Below are positions 54,966 to 64,000 of a stretch of DNA of 64,000 nucleotides, piece by piece. The stretch is from Lineus longissimus (Eukaryota; Nemertea; Pilidiophora; Heteronemertea; Lineidae), in the NCBI RefSeq assembly GCF_910592395.1, contig NC_088317.1, positions 11,470,001-11,534,000 of the forward strand, read 5' to 3'. Below the pieces are notes generated by a model. It saw only the letters and a list, made by a program, of their open reading frames with translations, made no database searches and was not told the DNA's origin. How positions within the stretch are numbered: the first letter of the stretch is position 1; each line of letters begins with the position of its first letter. Both the position numbers and the translations under genes were made by a program.

Positions 54966-57109
54966 TCAATGTAAATTATGCTGATCTAATTTGGACAGTC
55001 GACACTGGATTTTGGCTCGGTATATGTGACTTTGTATGTCTTTGCGAGTTGGATAAAATCGCCGATCCAAAATACTGGGCATTTCATCATCACGGAAAAG
55101 TTCGTTTTTTACATAAATCTCAATGTGGCGCATCATTTCAGAACATCTAGACACTCCCTCTCTCACGAGGAAATGAATTTGCCAAATGATTCTCTCGTCC
55201 ACTGGCTGACGAATGCCTGCACCCTGCAAGAAATTACAAATATTTTAGCTTTTGTTGTGATTGCAGAATACCTTGCCACCATCAATGCTGTCTCAATCCC
55301 CCTTTTCAGCCTATTACAATGATCGTGATATTCAGCACCAAGTTTATATATTTAGTGCCAAGTTTATAAGCCTTAACCTACCTCACCACCCAGATGGTTC
55401 TGGTGGTTATCTGGCGACGGAAATTCGTACTTTATGCAATGATCAAACTCAACCGTTCCACTACCTTCTTCAAGCCTTTTTCGCAGGGACTTCGATGTCT
55501 GGTCTCTTTTGGAACATGTCCTTGTGTCAGCAGTAATCTGAAAGAATATGTGCCAACTGCTTTAAATTTAAAGCAAGCAATCTAATATTATATTCAGTAA
55601 TATTATTTGATGGTTGTTAGTTGTATCAGGAGGAATCCTGCCTATATCCATCAATCCATCTTCAATAAAGAAACATGTATATTAGGTAACCGATTACACA
55701 CAGTAACTTCAGCAAGTTAATCTCACAGCGAATAATAAAATGCGATGATAGTTATGTTACCTTAAATTCAGGGAAGTAGACTATCTGCCGCAATGTCATT
55801 TGGGCTGGGCAATTAACTTTTTTGGTAGGTTGCACCAGTCGCCTTGTCTTGTTTGGATAACTGTGATCACTGCATTGCTGAAATAGTAGAGTCTCAAAAT
55901 GCTAATTATCATGATTATCAATTCTTTGCCATCAATGACATATAACATTTAAGTAAAGATTTAACAGATCTATTTTCGAGCTGGGGAGAGAGCAATAAAT
56001 GTGTCAATCTACAATGTAAATGTAACTCATGTTGCGAATAATACCTTCCGATTCCTATGGCTGCTTCCCTCGCCTTCTTCATTAAACTCCTATCAATTCC
56101 TTGGTGGAAACGAAGTTTCTTAACGCCAACCACAGCAAATGGTGTTGCTCCTTCCCAGTATATCTAAGGGGGTTTCTTTCTTTCATGAAAATCTGGAGAG
56201 AAAAGTATGATTATCAGTACAATACAATATTACTTTAAAAGGGCGACAGAAAGGCAGCCCTTACTTACTACCTTACTAATGCCATGGGATTTATGCAATA
56301 TCATTCCTTCCTTCATAGCTACATGTACAGTATAGTTAGTAGTATAGTTATCGACGGACGGTAGCAGTACCGGGTGGGCAGCATTACTGAGCTATAGACC
56401 AAGAGGCCCTACGCCTAGGGGTGCCTAGGCTAGGCCCTACAAAAGAAGAGTGGGAAGTGGCAGCGCTGCCCGCCCCCCTGGCCCTGGGCAAGACTGACAT
56501 ATGGGACTGACATATGATTCAGCTAGTCTGTAAGGCGTATAGCCTACACGCCTATAGCCTACACGTACCCGGCTGTATGCCGGGTACGTGTAGGCTATAG
56601 TATAGGCCTAGGCTTATATGTGCATAAATATTATGATCGATAAATCTGTATGTAGGCCCTACCAACATCATGATGTGATGATAAAAGCATGTATGTGAGG
56701 CAAAGACGCCTACAGTCGAAATGATAATGACTTAAATATATATGCCAAATATATATGCCTGGCTAGCAATGGGCTAGCAATAGCAATTCATGTAGGAGGC
56801 TATCGTGATGTACAAGGACCGATGTACCATGTACAATGACAATGTACATGTATTTTGAATGTATTATATATACGTCATGTACATGCCTTTGAGGAATTTG
56901 CCAAAGTCGGGATCTTTCCAATACGTGATAAAGGTAGTTTTCGTAGCAGTTTCGAAACTCCGGATGGGGAGATGAATACGGGATAAATCAGCCTCTGTTC
57001 TGAACTTCGTCTGACCCTTATACATAGATGAATCGTCAATTTCTGCGTCCCAATACGCTTGCCACTCCGGTTGAACCGGAGGGACAGCTGTCATAATATT
57101 GGTCGCCAT
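54966..57109 (-). CDS. CaRF/ALS2CR8-like DNA-binding protein gene, five exons
   Basis: Exon 1 (about 57109-56888) starts MATNIMTAVPPVQPEWQAYW and ends near DPDFGKFLK; its donor is not certain. Exon 2 (56163-56045) reads IYWEGATPFAVVGVKKLRFH. Exon 3 (55869-55761) reads KKVNCPAQMTLRQIVYFPEF. Exon 4 (55537-55382) reads SKSLRKRLEEGSG and ends HQNHLGGE. Exon 5 (55223-54966) reads IHFLVREGVSRCSEMM, ELFRDDEMPSILDRRFYPTR, KDIQSHIYRAK and LSKLDQHNLH, then stop. Exons 2-5 have AG/GT borders with agreeing phases. The RRFYPT-DI-H-SKLDQ block and CPA-FP block are hallmarks of the CaRF domain, which in many marine invertebrates is fused to MULE transposases; here the stop comes right where the DDE part would follow. 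Confidence 0.8.
56553..56599. repeat. Perfect 21-base palindromic hairpin
   Basis: TATAGCCTACACGTACCCGGC is followed, after the 5-base loop TGTAT, by its exact reverse complement. It sits in intron 1 of the CaRF-like gene amid other CCTAGGC/TATAGCC words. Confidence 0.92.
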
Positions 57110-57440
57110 ATTGGGTTGATATTTCCCGCAAAGCAGGCAACCCCATAATGACGTCATCAGGGACTTTCCCAAACTATTTATAAATTTTCGCGGCAATCTG
57201 TCCTGGACCTGCTTCTCTAGCCTCTTCCTATGAAGACAAGTTCTTCATTTACTTCCGTATGGTGCCCGCAACATTTCATGAAATTCATGCCCTTATTAAG
57301 GATGATATACAGAAAGAAGATACCTTTTGGCGAATGGCCATTGGCACAGAAGAGAGACTAGCCATATGTCTAAGGTAAGAAATTTATTTTCAATCTTCTT
57401 ACATGTACAAAATAGTGTACCTTTTTAGACCAGGACTTCT

Positions 57441-59536
57441 TTAAAGCAATGACCATTGCTGCTGAGACTCGTTGGTGGTCATGGGCCTGCTCACTGTGCA
57501 AGATGGAGATGGCTGATTGCTTCCGAAACGTTGGCCAAATTGTTGGGAAGTGTTTTGACCACTCTGAAAAGCAGGTACAGGGTTAGATGCACTCTTCTGA
57601 TGCCTATTGAAATGAACCTCATCAGCAGGAAACACATGCCTCATTTGAGCCTCGTGGACAATTCCATGAATCTTGAACTTGATGTCGGCTACAGCTCGTG
57701 CTGGCAGCGTACGAACAATGTCGCCCATTGACTTCATAAATCTATCGATGTCATCAAGTTCCTCCTTCGGCTGTGCAAGAGGTACATTACGGTTTTGTTG
57801 GAGTTGCTTCTTTTTCTCCGAAAAAAAATCGGAAACTACTTCGTCGAATTCATCCTTTGACTTCCGCTTCTTACTTGACGATGCCGATGGATTGCGAAAG
57901 GGCGTGGGAGTGCTTGAACGGGAAACACTACTCGCTGATGCCACAGAGACAGAGATGTCCTCATTCTCACAATCAGATGATCTGGCATCCTCTTCCGCTG
58001 CGATACCATCGTCATCAACCTCATCTAGTTCTTGGGTATCTTGACCAAGGTTGCTTGTTGTTCTGTAATAAAAGATTCAATGACATCAATGTTTGGCAAA
58101 CACAAGAACGCTGATACATTCAAGATATTAAATTTGTCGTGGGCGGTCGTTTGATGTCGATTATTTGTACGTACTCACGATCATCCAAGGAAGGCTTGAG
58201 GAACTCTAGGAGCCCAGCATACTTGTACTGGGTCACTGCCTTTGCTGCTTGTCCGCTCTTTGTCTTCGTGGCATTTAGATATCTCCTGTAGTTATCCCGT
58301 ACTGTCTTCCATTTTTGTTTCACTTCCTTGACACCTAAAAAAAAAAAAACGTTTATTTTTGTCTACGTTTGTCTTTTCAGGTTCCTGGCAACCGGTGACT
58401 CGTATTCCACCATTGCATTCAGCTACCGAATTGGCATAGCCACGGTTTCTAAAATAGTCGTCGAAACATGCCAAGCCATATGGAACCGACTGGCAACACC
58501 AACGAATCAACTATGGTCAGAAATCGCGGAAGGATTTCAAGACAACTGGCAATTTCCTAACTGCTTGGGGGCGCTAGATGAGAAACACGTGGTCATATTT
58601 GCTCCTAAGAAATCTGGAACTATGTTCTTTAATTATAAGAAGACATTTTCTGTAGTGCTTCTCGCATTGGTGGACTATAGATACTGTTTTGTGGTGGTTG
58701 ACATTGGCTCGTATGGTTCCAACAGCGACGGTGGAATTCTGAAGAAAAGTGAACTGGGGAAAAAATTGGCAGACAACAGGCTTCAGATCCCAGAGGACAG
58801 GCCCCTGCCAGGATTCCCTGATACAGATAAAGTTCCCTATGTTATCGTTGGTGATAACGCCTTCCCGTCCGGGGAACACCTCATACGTCCGGTACCTGGC
58901 AACCACCTAGCTCATGATGAACGAATTGACAACTATCGGCTGTCGCGGGCTAGAAGAATATCAGAAAACTGTTTTGGTATTCTTGTCGCACGATGGAGGC
59001 TGTACCATCGGAAGATTCCCTTGCAAACAAAAAACGTGGATCATGTAGTCAAGGCCACCTGCATTCTGCACAACATGCTGCAAATGAAAGGGATCCCAGC
59101 TCCACCACCCCCTCAAGATCCAGCATTGCAAACCAGACAAAAAGACAACCAGAACGCCACGATTATGAGAGATCGAGACGGGATCGGGGGCAGGCCACCA
59201 GTTGAAGCACTTGCTGTACGAGAAAAATACAAGCGCTATTTCGTGTCTGCTGTAGGATCTGTGCCTTGGCAAGATACCTATTGCTTTGGTCATGCAAACT
59301 AGATCGGACAAACTCTTCTGACATATGCCTATCTGTAGTAAATATGTGAATAACTGATTTTCATCATGTTTTATATACTTACTATTAAATCCAACTCTAT
59401 CTAAAATCGTTCTCCAGATGTCATCCTTTTTGAGAGCATCTTTGAAAAGTTCTGAACTCTTGTCGTATAGACCAGGATTTTTCTCCACCTCCACAATCAA
59501 TTTTTCAATTTTCCTGTCCACTTCGCTCCTTCCCAT
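57441..59536 (-). CDS. MADF-BESS DNA-binding protein of the Harbinger element
   Basis: Three exons: 59383-59536, 58175-58334 and 57441-58062, with agreeing phases at GTAAGT/AG and GTACGT/AG. Exon 1 starts MGRSEVDRKIEKLIVEVEKN and DDIWRTILDRVGFN, the start of a MADF domain. Exon 2 continues VKEVKQKWKTVRDNYRR and LEFLKPSLDD. Exon 3 is acidic and Ser-rich, then SKKRKSKDEFD (possible nuclear signal) and a BESS-like segment DDIDRFMKSMGDIVRTL. Harbinger accessory proteins of this Myb/MADF class bind element ends and help import the transposase; that role is from family knowledge. All exons are open, so this gene looks intact. An upstream in-frame Met at 59593 is an alternative start. Confidence 0.88.
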
Positions 59537-59896
59537 GTTGACGGTTTGGAAGTTTTCGGCAAGATGACAAAGCCATTGATGATCACATGACATAATTCAT
59601 TGAAATAACAATAGGTTTATCAATACTCCGCTGAATTCGCTTGGTAAATCACGCTGCGCTACAACGCTCGAATGCCCAAAGGAGCATATAGGCGTTCCGC
59701 GCTGCGTGGTCAAAGCGTCGCTTTGTTAGCGCAACGCTCATGTGGAAAGGGCTCTATGGAAATTCATTGGAAGGATTTTAAAGCGCATTACGCAGCGCAA
59801 TGCGCGGCGTTATAACGCTAGCGCTGACGCTCATGTGGAAACAGCCCTTAATAATATGGTTTGTACATAAATGAGTAATACAATTCTCATCAGCAA

Positions 59897-60386
59897 TGTA
59901 GTGGCTTATAATCTCGTGAGGACTCTTCTTGCAATGTACTTCAACGCGTGCTTTACAAAACTTCTCTTTAATGGTCAAACACGGTAAACTGAAATACACA
60001 AATTGAACCCAAACTAAATGTTATGACATGTATGAAAAGGCTCAGACTGGGTTCCCGAGACAGGGGAAACAAAGAGTGAATAATATTATACAAGTGAGTG
60101 AAAAAAGGCCTATAAAAACTTACATAACATTTTCCACTTTGTCCTCTATAAACACTACGATATGATTTAAGGATTATGCGTAAATTGTGCATAAAAAGGC
60201 GGAAAAAGACACGGAAACGGAACGGGAGCGCGCATCCGTGCGGAAACGACAACAATCCTCACCCGAGAACCCCGTGACGTCAGCCAACACTCCCCGTAGC
60301 GTTGCAACGTAGCCGAGGAGGGTGACGTCACAGGAAACGTAAAGAAGAAAAAACCCGCGAAAAACCCACATGGCGAAGCGCTGACA
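59897..60386 (-). repeat. BEL/Pao 3' LTR (490 bp)
   Basis: On the minus strand it begins TGTCAGCGCTTCGCC directly after a polypurine run (GGGGGGGGAGAA) and ends GCCACTACA, so it has TG...CA borders. It contains TATAAA-like and GTGACGTCA words. About 95 percent identical to the other LTR by eye. Confidence 0.88.
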
Positions 60387-60603
60387 TTCTCCCCCCCCAG
60401 TGGACTCTATACAAGAGTCAAACGATTTATACACATATATTGATAATAACTAAAAGGCGCAGAGCCATAGTCCAAAAAACTATCCACGAGATATATACAT
60501 TGAAATGATTAACATCAGGCGTAGTCCGAAACCTTAAATGGTTAAAATCCTTTCAACAACGTCTTAAAGTCTATAATGTCAATATCGTTGGAGGATATTT
60601 GTT

Positions 60604-61564
60604 CTAGTGTCTGTTGGACGAAACGTTCTCTTCAAGCACGGCCACCTTCGGCACTGGACGCGTGAATTCGCTCGTTGCCGTCCTCACCCTGACCGCACGT
60701 ACTCTTCCGTCATCGCCTGGCAGGATCTGCACTACGCGCGCCATTTCCCACTTTCTGCGAGGCAACTGCTCATCTACCATTATTACGAGATCCCCTTCAC
60801 CGACATTCTTTTCTTCCCTTCTCCATTTTTGACGGATGGACAAATTGGGTAAGTATTCCTGGAGCCAGCGTTTCTGAATCCGGTCTGCGACTACTTGACT
60901 CTGACGCCATCCTCGTCTGCTGTTGATCTCCCTGTCTTCAAAGTGATCATGCGGGAGGGTGTTGTCTTCTCTTCCAAGCAAGAAGTGATTCGGAGTAAGA
61001 GGGCTGAAATCATCCGGATCCGAACTTGTGTGTGTAAGAGGGCGACTGTTCAGTACTCCTTCCGTCTCAATGAGAGCTGTGCATAACACGGATTCTTCAA
61101 CCTTGGATGCGCCGAGGGTTGCCGTTAAAGCTCTCTTCACTGAGCCAACCAGCCTCTCCCAGGCTCCTCCCCAGTGTGGAGCAAGAGGGGGGTTGAAATG
61201 CCACGCGATTCCTGAAGGCGCTAGGAATCCCCGTATCTTCTTCTGGTCCAGGCTCTTCAGACAACGCTTTAATTCTTCATCAGCGCCCTTGAAATTTGTG
61301 CCGTTGTCACTGAATATCTCCTTTGGATGGCCTCGTCGTCCAATAAAGTTTCTTAGGCAGAGGATAAAGTCGTCAGTCTCTAGAGAGTCTGCCAATTCTA
61401 TGTGTACGGCGCGAGTGCTGAGGCACGTAAAGAGGCATCCCCATCTCTTGATCGATGTGTTGCGCCTGACTTTCACGAGCATTGCTCCGAAGTAGTCTAC
61501 TCCGGTGTAGTAGAAGGGTCCCTTGGCTGCATCAACCCGGCATCGGGGAAGGTCTTTTCCTGAT
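60604..61564 (-). pseudogene. BEL/Pao integrase and C-terminal domain
   Basis: The frame is open from DLPRCRVDAAKG through GVDYFGAML (first catalytic Asp), LSTRAVHIELADSL, FSDNGTNFKGA (second Asp), PHWGGAWERLVGSVK (Glu), then LNSRPLTH, TPNHFLLGR, RRGWRQSQVVADRIQKRW, and the DUF5641-type end GDLVIMVDEQLPRRKWEMAR and VRVRTATSEFTRPVPKVAVL. No stop or shift appears, so only the missing upstream pol makes it a relic. Confidence 0.93.
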
Positions 61565-61756
61565 CCTCCATGATAACAAATTACTCAAAGCCAGTTCAAT
61601 ACTCGCCCGTACCTCCCGAATAAAACGTTTAGAACGTCTGTCTTTTATCCCTTCCTTTCCCTTGTTCTTGATTTTCGTCAGGGATCCCGCTTGTCCGGTA
61701 CGTAGTAACTTTAGCTTCTGCAGCATCGCTCTCTTGATCTTTTCCTGATCCTCCAT
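61565..61756 (-). pseudogene. BEL/Pao gag, N-terminal stub
   Basis: Starts MEDQEKIKRAMLQKLKLLRT, 24 bases after the LTR end, with a basic helical segment. After about 62 codons it meets a second copy of its own start region (a 26-base direct repeat, 61738-61763 and 61553-61578), where the sequence jumps to integrase. Confidence 0.75.
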
Positions 61757-61780
61757 GATAACAGAAATGTTATTTTACTT

Positions 61781-62232
61781 TGTAGTGGCTTATAATCTCG
61801 TGAGGACTCTTCTTGCAATGTACTTCAACGCGTGCTTTACAAAACTTCTCTTTAATGGTCAAACACGGTAAACTAAGTACACAAATTGAACCCAAACTAA
61901 ATGTTATGACATGTATGAAAAGGCTCAGACTGGGTTCCCAAGACGGGGGAAACAAAGAGTGAATAATATTATACAAGTGAGTGAAAAAAGGCCTATAAAC
62001 ACTTACATAACATTTTCCACTTTGTCCTCCTTTAAAACACTACAATATGATTTAAGGATTATGCGTAAATTGTGCATAAAAAGGCGGAAAAAGACACGGA
62101 AATGGAACGGGAGCGCGCATCCGTGCGGAAACGACAACAATCCTCACCCGAGAACCCCGTGACGTAAGCCAACACTCCCCGTGGCGTTGCAACGTAGCCG
62201 AGGAGGGTGACGTCACAGGAAACGTAAAGAAG
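61781..62232 (-). repeat. BEL/Pao 5' LTR, truncated
   Basis: Matches the 3' LTR from the GCCACTACA end to ...CACAGGAAACGTAAAGAAG and then stops; the TGTCAGCGC start is missing. Confidence 0.88.
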
Positions 62233-62271
62233 CATCCTCTATAAAAATATATTTTTGCCTAGTAGGTACAT

Positions 62272-62595
62272 GTACTGTTTTAATAACTATCAGTGTGATT
62301 TACTGAACTGAATGTACTTCTACCCTGTGTACCCTTGTAACTTACATGAAGTAATACAACATATTGTAATATATGGGCTTGCGCCCTCCAGGTTCCTCTG
62401 CTCCTCTCAATTCGGACAACACGTATGTCACTTTTATATCATTTATTTTGCTCCTTCCTTGATGGGAGCCAAGGCTAATCTCTCGAACTACAGGTTTACT
62501 CATGGCGGGTTATGTAACCGAGCCTGGCATTGGTTGACCAGGATGATACTAAGAAACTGTTGCCATTGGTACCTTATACAAATATATATGTTACA
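62272..62595 (-). repeat. Candidate LTR with polypurine tract
   Basis: On the minus strand, a purine run (AAATCGGGGGGA) is followed by TGTAACATATATATTTG, the usual junction of polypurine tract and 3' LTR. The other end may be ...ACAGTACA. No second copy and no coding region lie in the window, so this remains a suggestion. Confidence 0.35.
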
Positions 62596-64000
62596 TCCCC
62601 CCGATTTAAGAAAATTTTGCAAAAATTTTAATCTATACTATCAATTAAACATTTCAATGATATATTTATCTATTGATTTATTTATGTTGAATGCATAACT
62701 TTGAAAGAATTTATGTAATCATTTACTTCGAGAAATGCTTCTTCCTTGTGTAGTTGAGCAAATTACTTCAACGCAAACGGAAGCATGATTCAACATTCGT
62801 ACTGTTACTCTTTCAACCACTTGCACTCGTAAAAGTATTACGGTAATCTTATGTAAATAAGATGCTAATATGTTGTAATCTAATCATCTAAATATCTAAT
62901 GTAACCCTGAAATGGAAAGTAGAATCAAATCCATTCACGCGTAACAGTATAAAATTCAGACCGCAAACATGAAACATTCCCTAAATGGCTACTTCCAAGT
63001 AAAACCGGTAAAAGTTGAAGAGACCACGAAAACATGGAATCTGATGAGATCCCGTCGATTAGAGCAAGATAACCATGAATTGGATTCAGAAAATACCAGT
63101 ACAACCTAAGCGAAGGATGACTTGAAAAGCATCAATGAAGCAAAGTTAAATAGCACTATCGAGTAAAAGAAAAACAACAGAACACAGCGTGTGTTGTTTT
63201 AGCAAAACATAAACCATAAACTGGTAAGTATCAACTCGTGCTGGAAGGAGATCATACTGAGGTGAAATCCCAAATCAAACAGATTTGCAACTCTGGAATG
63301 CAGTTTCCCATATGGAACACACTATCAATGATGAACTAAACACCTTCATAAATCACCTAACTTTACATAACTTGTCTGACCTTCAGGGGTTACCAATGAC
63401 TACGAAAGTATCTAAAATATACCTTGAACAATTATAAATGTCAACACACTTTTGACTGGCGTGTGACTAACTCAACTTATGATTGGCCGTGCCTTGAAGT
63501 TGAGGGATTAAACGAAAAGCCTGCTCGTGAAGTTGCGCGGGGATCCCTTGCATGACCCTAGAATGCCTTTTACCAGAATCTGCTTGATCAAACCTAAACA
63601 TTCAGGATACACATGGATTGCCCACCAATACCGTTCCCATGGAACCTTCTCCTTTCCGTCGGTGATACTAAGACCCGAAAATTTCCAGTGACTCACCCGC
63701 CAAGTTGCCATCCTTAGCCGCCTTGCCGGATTTTTCACCGGCCAAGCAAAATAAAATTCACATATCTTCTCGTTTGATCCCGTTGTACCCTGTATATCAA
63801 TTGAAAGAGACTGCTGATTTTACGCCGACAGCTATTATCATCCACCTGCGGCACACCTGCAAGCACTCTTTTGACATAATTAAAAACAACCGCCCCCGCT
63901 CTGCCGCTAGCCGATCATACAGGTGCGCTTTTGTCCACTCCCTTGACCTTGTTGCCAAGGCTACGGGTGATTGTTATTGGCCGACCGTCGTCTGCCGGAA
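62596..64000. other. Spacer to the window end, no recognised gene
   Basis: AT-rich to about 63480, then more balanced. A 76-codon minus frame (63508-63738) has no known motif. If the preceding LTR is real, part of this could be the tail of an LTR element. Confidence 0.5.

Larger units (their letters stand above)
53750..57228. mobile_element. 3,479-bp MULE-like element inserted in the Harbinger transposase
   Basis: Ends GGAAGAGGCTAGAGAAGCAG and its inverse match for about 60 bases (through CCAGGACAGATTGCCGCG and TTTATAAATAGTT). Perfect 9-base direct repeats TATGAAGAC flank it (53741-53749, 57229-57237), the size typical of MULE/MuDR elements. It carries a spliced minus-strand CaRF-like gene but no visible MULE DDE transposase. 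The left 1.2 kb (53.8-54.96 kb) holds a G-run, a GAAAT microsatellite and no domain. Confidence 0.94.
53582..59302 (+). pseudogene. Harbinger transposase (HARBI1-like), first exon split by insertion
   Basis: Exon 1 (53582-53749, resuming 57238-57374) begins MADSDSDVEM, has a basic stretch, WVHDIN, GEYHHLVRELF, then FIYFRMVPATF and EERLAICLR before GTAAGA. The intron ends at TTGTCTTTTCAG. Exon 2 (58381-59302) begins FLATGDSYSTIAFSYRIG and carries the DDE_Tnp_4 catalytic domain: GALDEKHV (Asp), VDIGSYGSNSDGG (Asp), VIVGDNAFP, and YRLSRARRISENCFGIL..RWR with the C-terminal acid region. Only the insertion disrupts it; both halves are otherwise open, and excision with one 9-base repeat would restore the frame. 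Length without the insert is about 410 codons, normal for the family. Confidence 0.93.
53395..59848. mobile_element. PIF/Harbinger element, complete ends, interrupted
   Basis: Ends AGGGCTGTTTCCACATGAGC and its inverse match for about 60 bases, through AGCGCTAGCGTTATAACGC and CGCATTGCGC. TAA direct repeats flank it (53392-53394, 59849-59851), the canonical 3-base Harbinger duplication. It carries the two genes expected of an autonomous member: a DDE transposase on the plus strand and a MADF-BESS DNA-binding protein on the minus strand. Without the inserted 3,479-bp element and one 9-base repeat it would be about 2.97 kb. Confidence 0.95.
59897..62232 (-). mobile_element. BEL/Pao retrotransposon, internally deleted
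   Basis: Two LTRs bracket a short interior that holds only the start of gag and the integrase end of pol. The ~4 kb coding for capsid, protease, reverse transcriptase and RNase H is missing. The 5' LTR (high-coordinate side) lacks its first ~35-55 bases, so no target duplication can be read. The copy is non-functional. Confidence 0.92.

Overview
The window reads as a repeat-rich, intron-bearing animal genome. It has metazoan-type splice sites, a FAM221A-like gene relic, and a transposon mix (DIRS-type tyrosine recombinase, BEL/Pao, Copia, Gypsy, L2/CR1-like LINEs, pogo, Harbinger with a MADF-BESS partner, MULE-like) usual in marine invertebrates such as echinoderms, molluscs, brachiopods, hemichordates or lancelets. 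The sequence alone does not settle the phylum. I see no bacterial features, no intact tRNA or rRNA gene and no CRISPR. No complete host gene lies here; almost everything is mobile or tandemly repeated DNA, much of it nested.

Layout. 0-6.2 kb: two satellites (64 bp and 68 bp units), then a ~1.08 kb tandem duplication. 6.9-8.4 kb: a 1,350-bp inverted-repeat element with a 9-bp target duplication, next to a PHD-finger exon. 8.6-15.4 kb: LINE fragments, a small MITE, an unidentified acidic/cysteine-rich ORF and a foldback element broken by a LINE tail. 15.8-19.6 kb: minisatellites around a decayed FAM221A-like gene, then an ~0.84 kb tandem duplication. 20-28.8 kb: several inverted-repeat transposons, including a 2.3 kb element with long terminal repeats, and a LINE 3' end. 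28.8-33.2 kb: a field of ~0.3 kb related units interrupted by a 2.05 kb insertion. 33.5-37 kb: relics of a tyrosine-recombinase element, a Gypsy element and a LINE that carries a cleanly inserted MITE.

38-49 kb: two elements with clear 8-10 bp target duplications (one with terminal repeats built from a 15-bp minisatellite), then a Copia element on the minus strand interrupted by two small transposons, with a 2.48 kb pogo-like element in its upstream flank. 49.6-52.1 kb: two more copies of the 1.1 kb family first seen at 32 kb.

53.4-59.85 kb is the most informative part. It is a complete-ended Harbinger element (TAA target duplication, long matching termini) with a spliced plus-strand transposase and a spliced minus-strand MADF-BESS gene whose exons interleave. 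The first transposase exon is split by a 3,479-bp MULE-like element with a 9-bp duplication. That intruder carries its own five-exon minus-strand gene for a CaRF/ALS2CR8-like DNA-binding protein and no visible DDE transposase. 59.9-62.2 kb is a BEL/Pao element reduced to LTR, gag start, integrase and LTR; the rest has no recognised gene.

Relative ages follow from the nesting: the MULE-like element is younger than the Harbinger element, the two small insertions are younger than the Copia element, and the 2.05 kb insertion is younger than the repeat field it splits.
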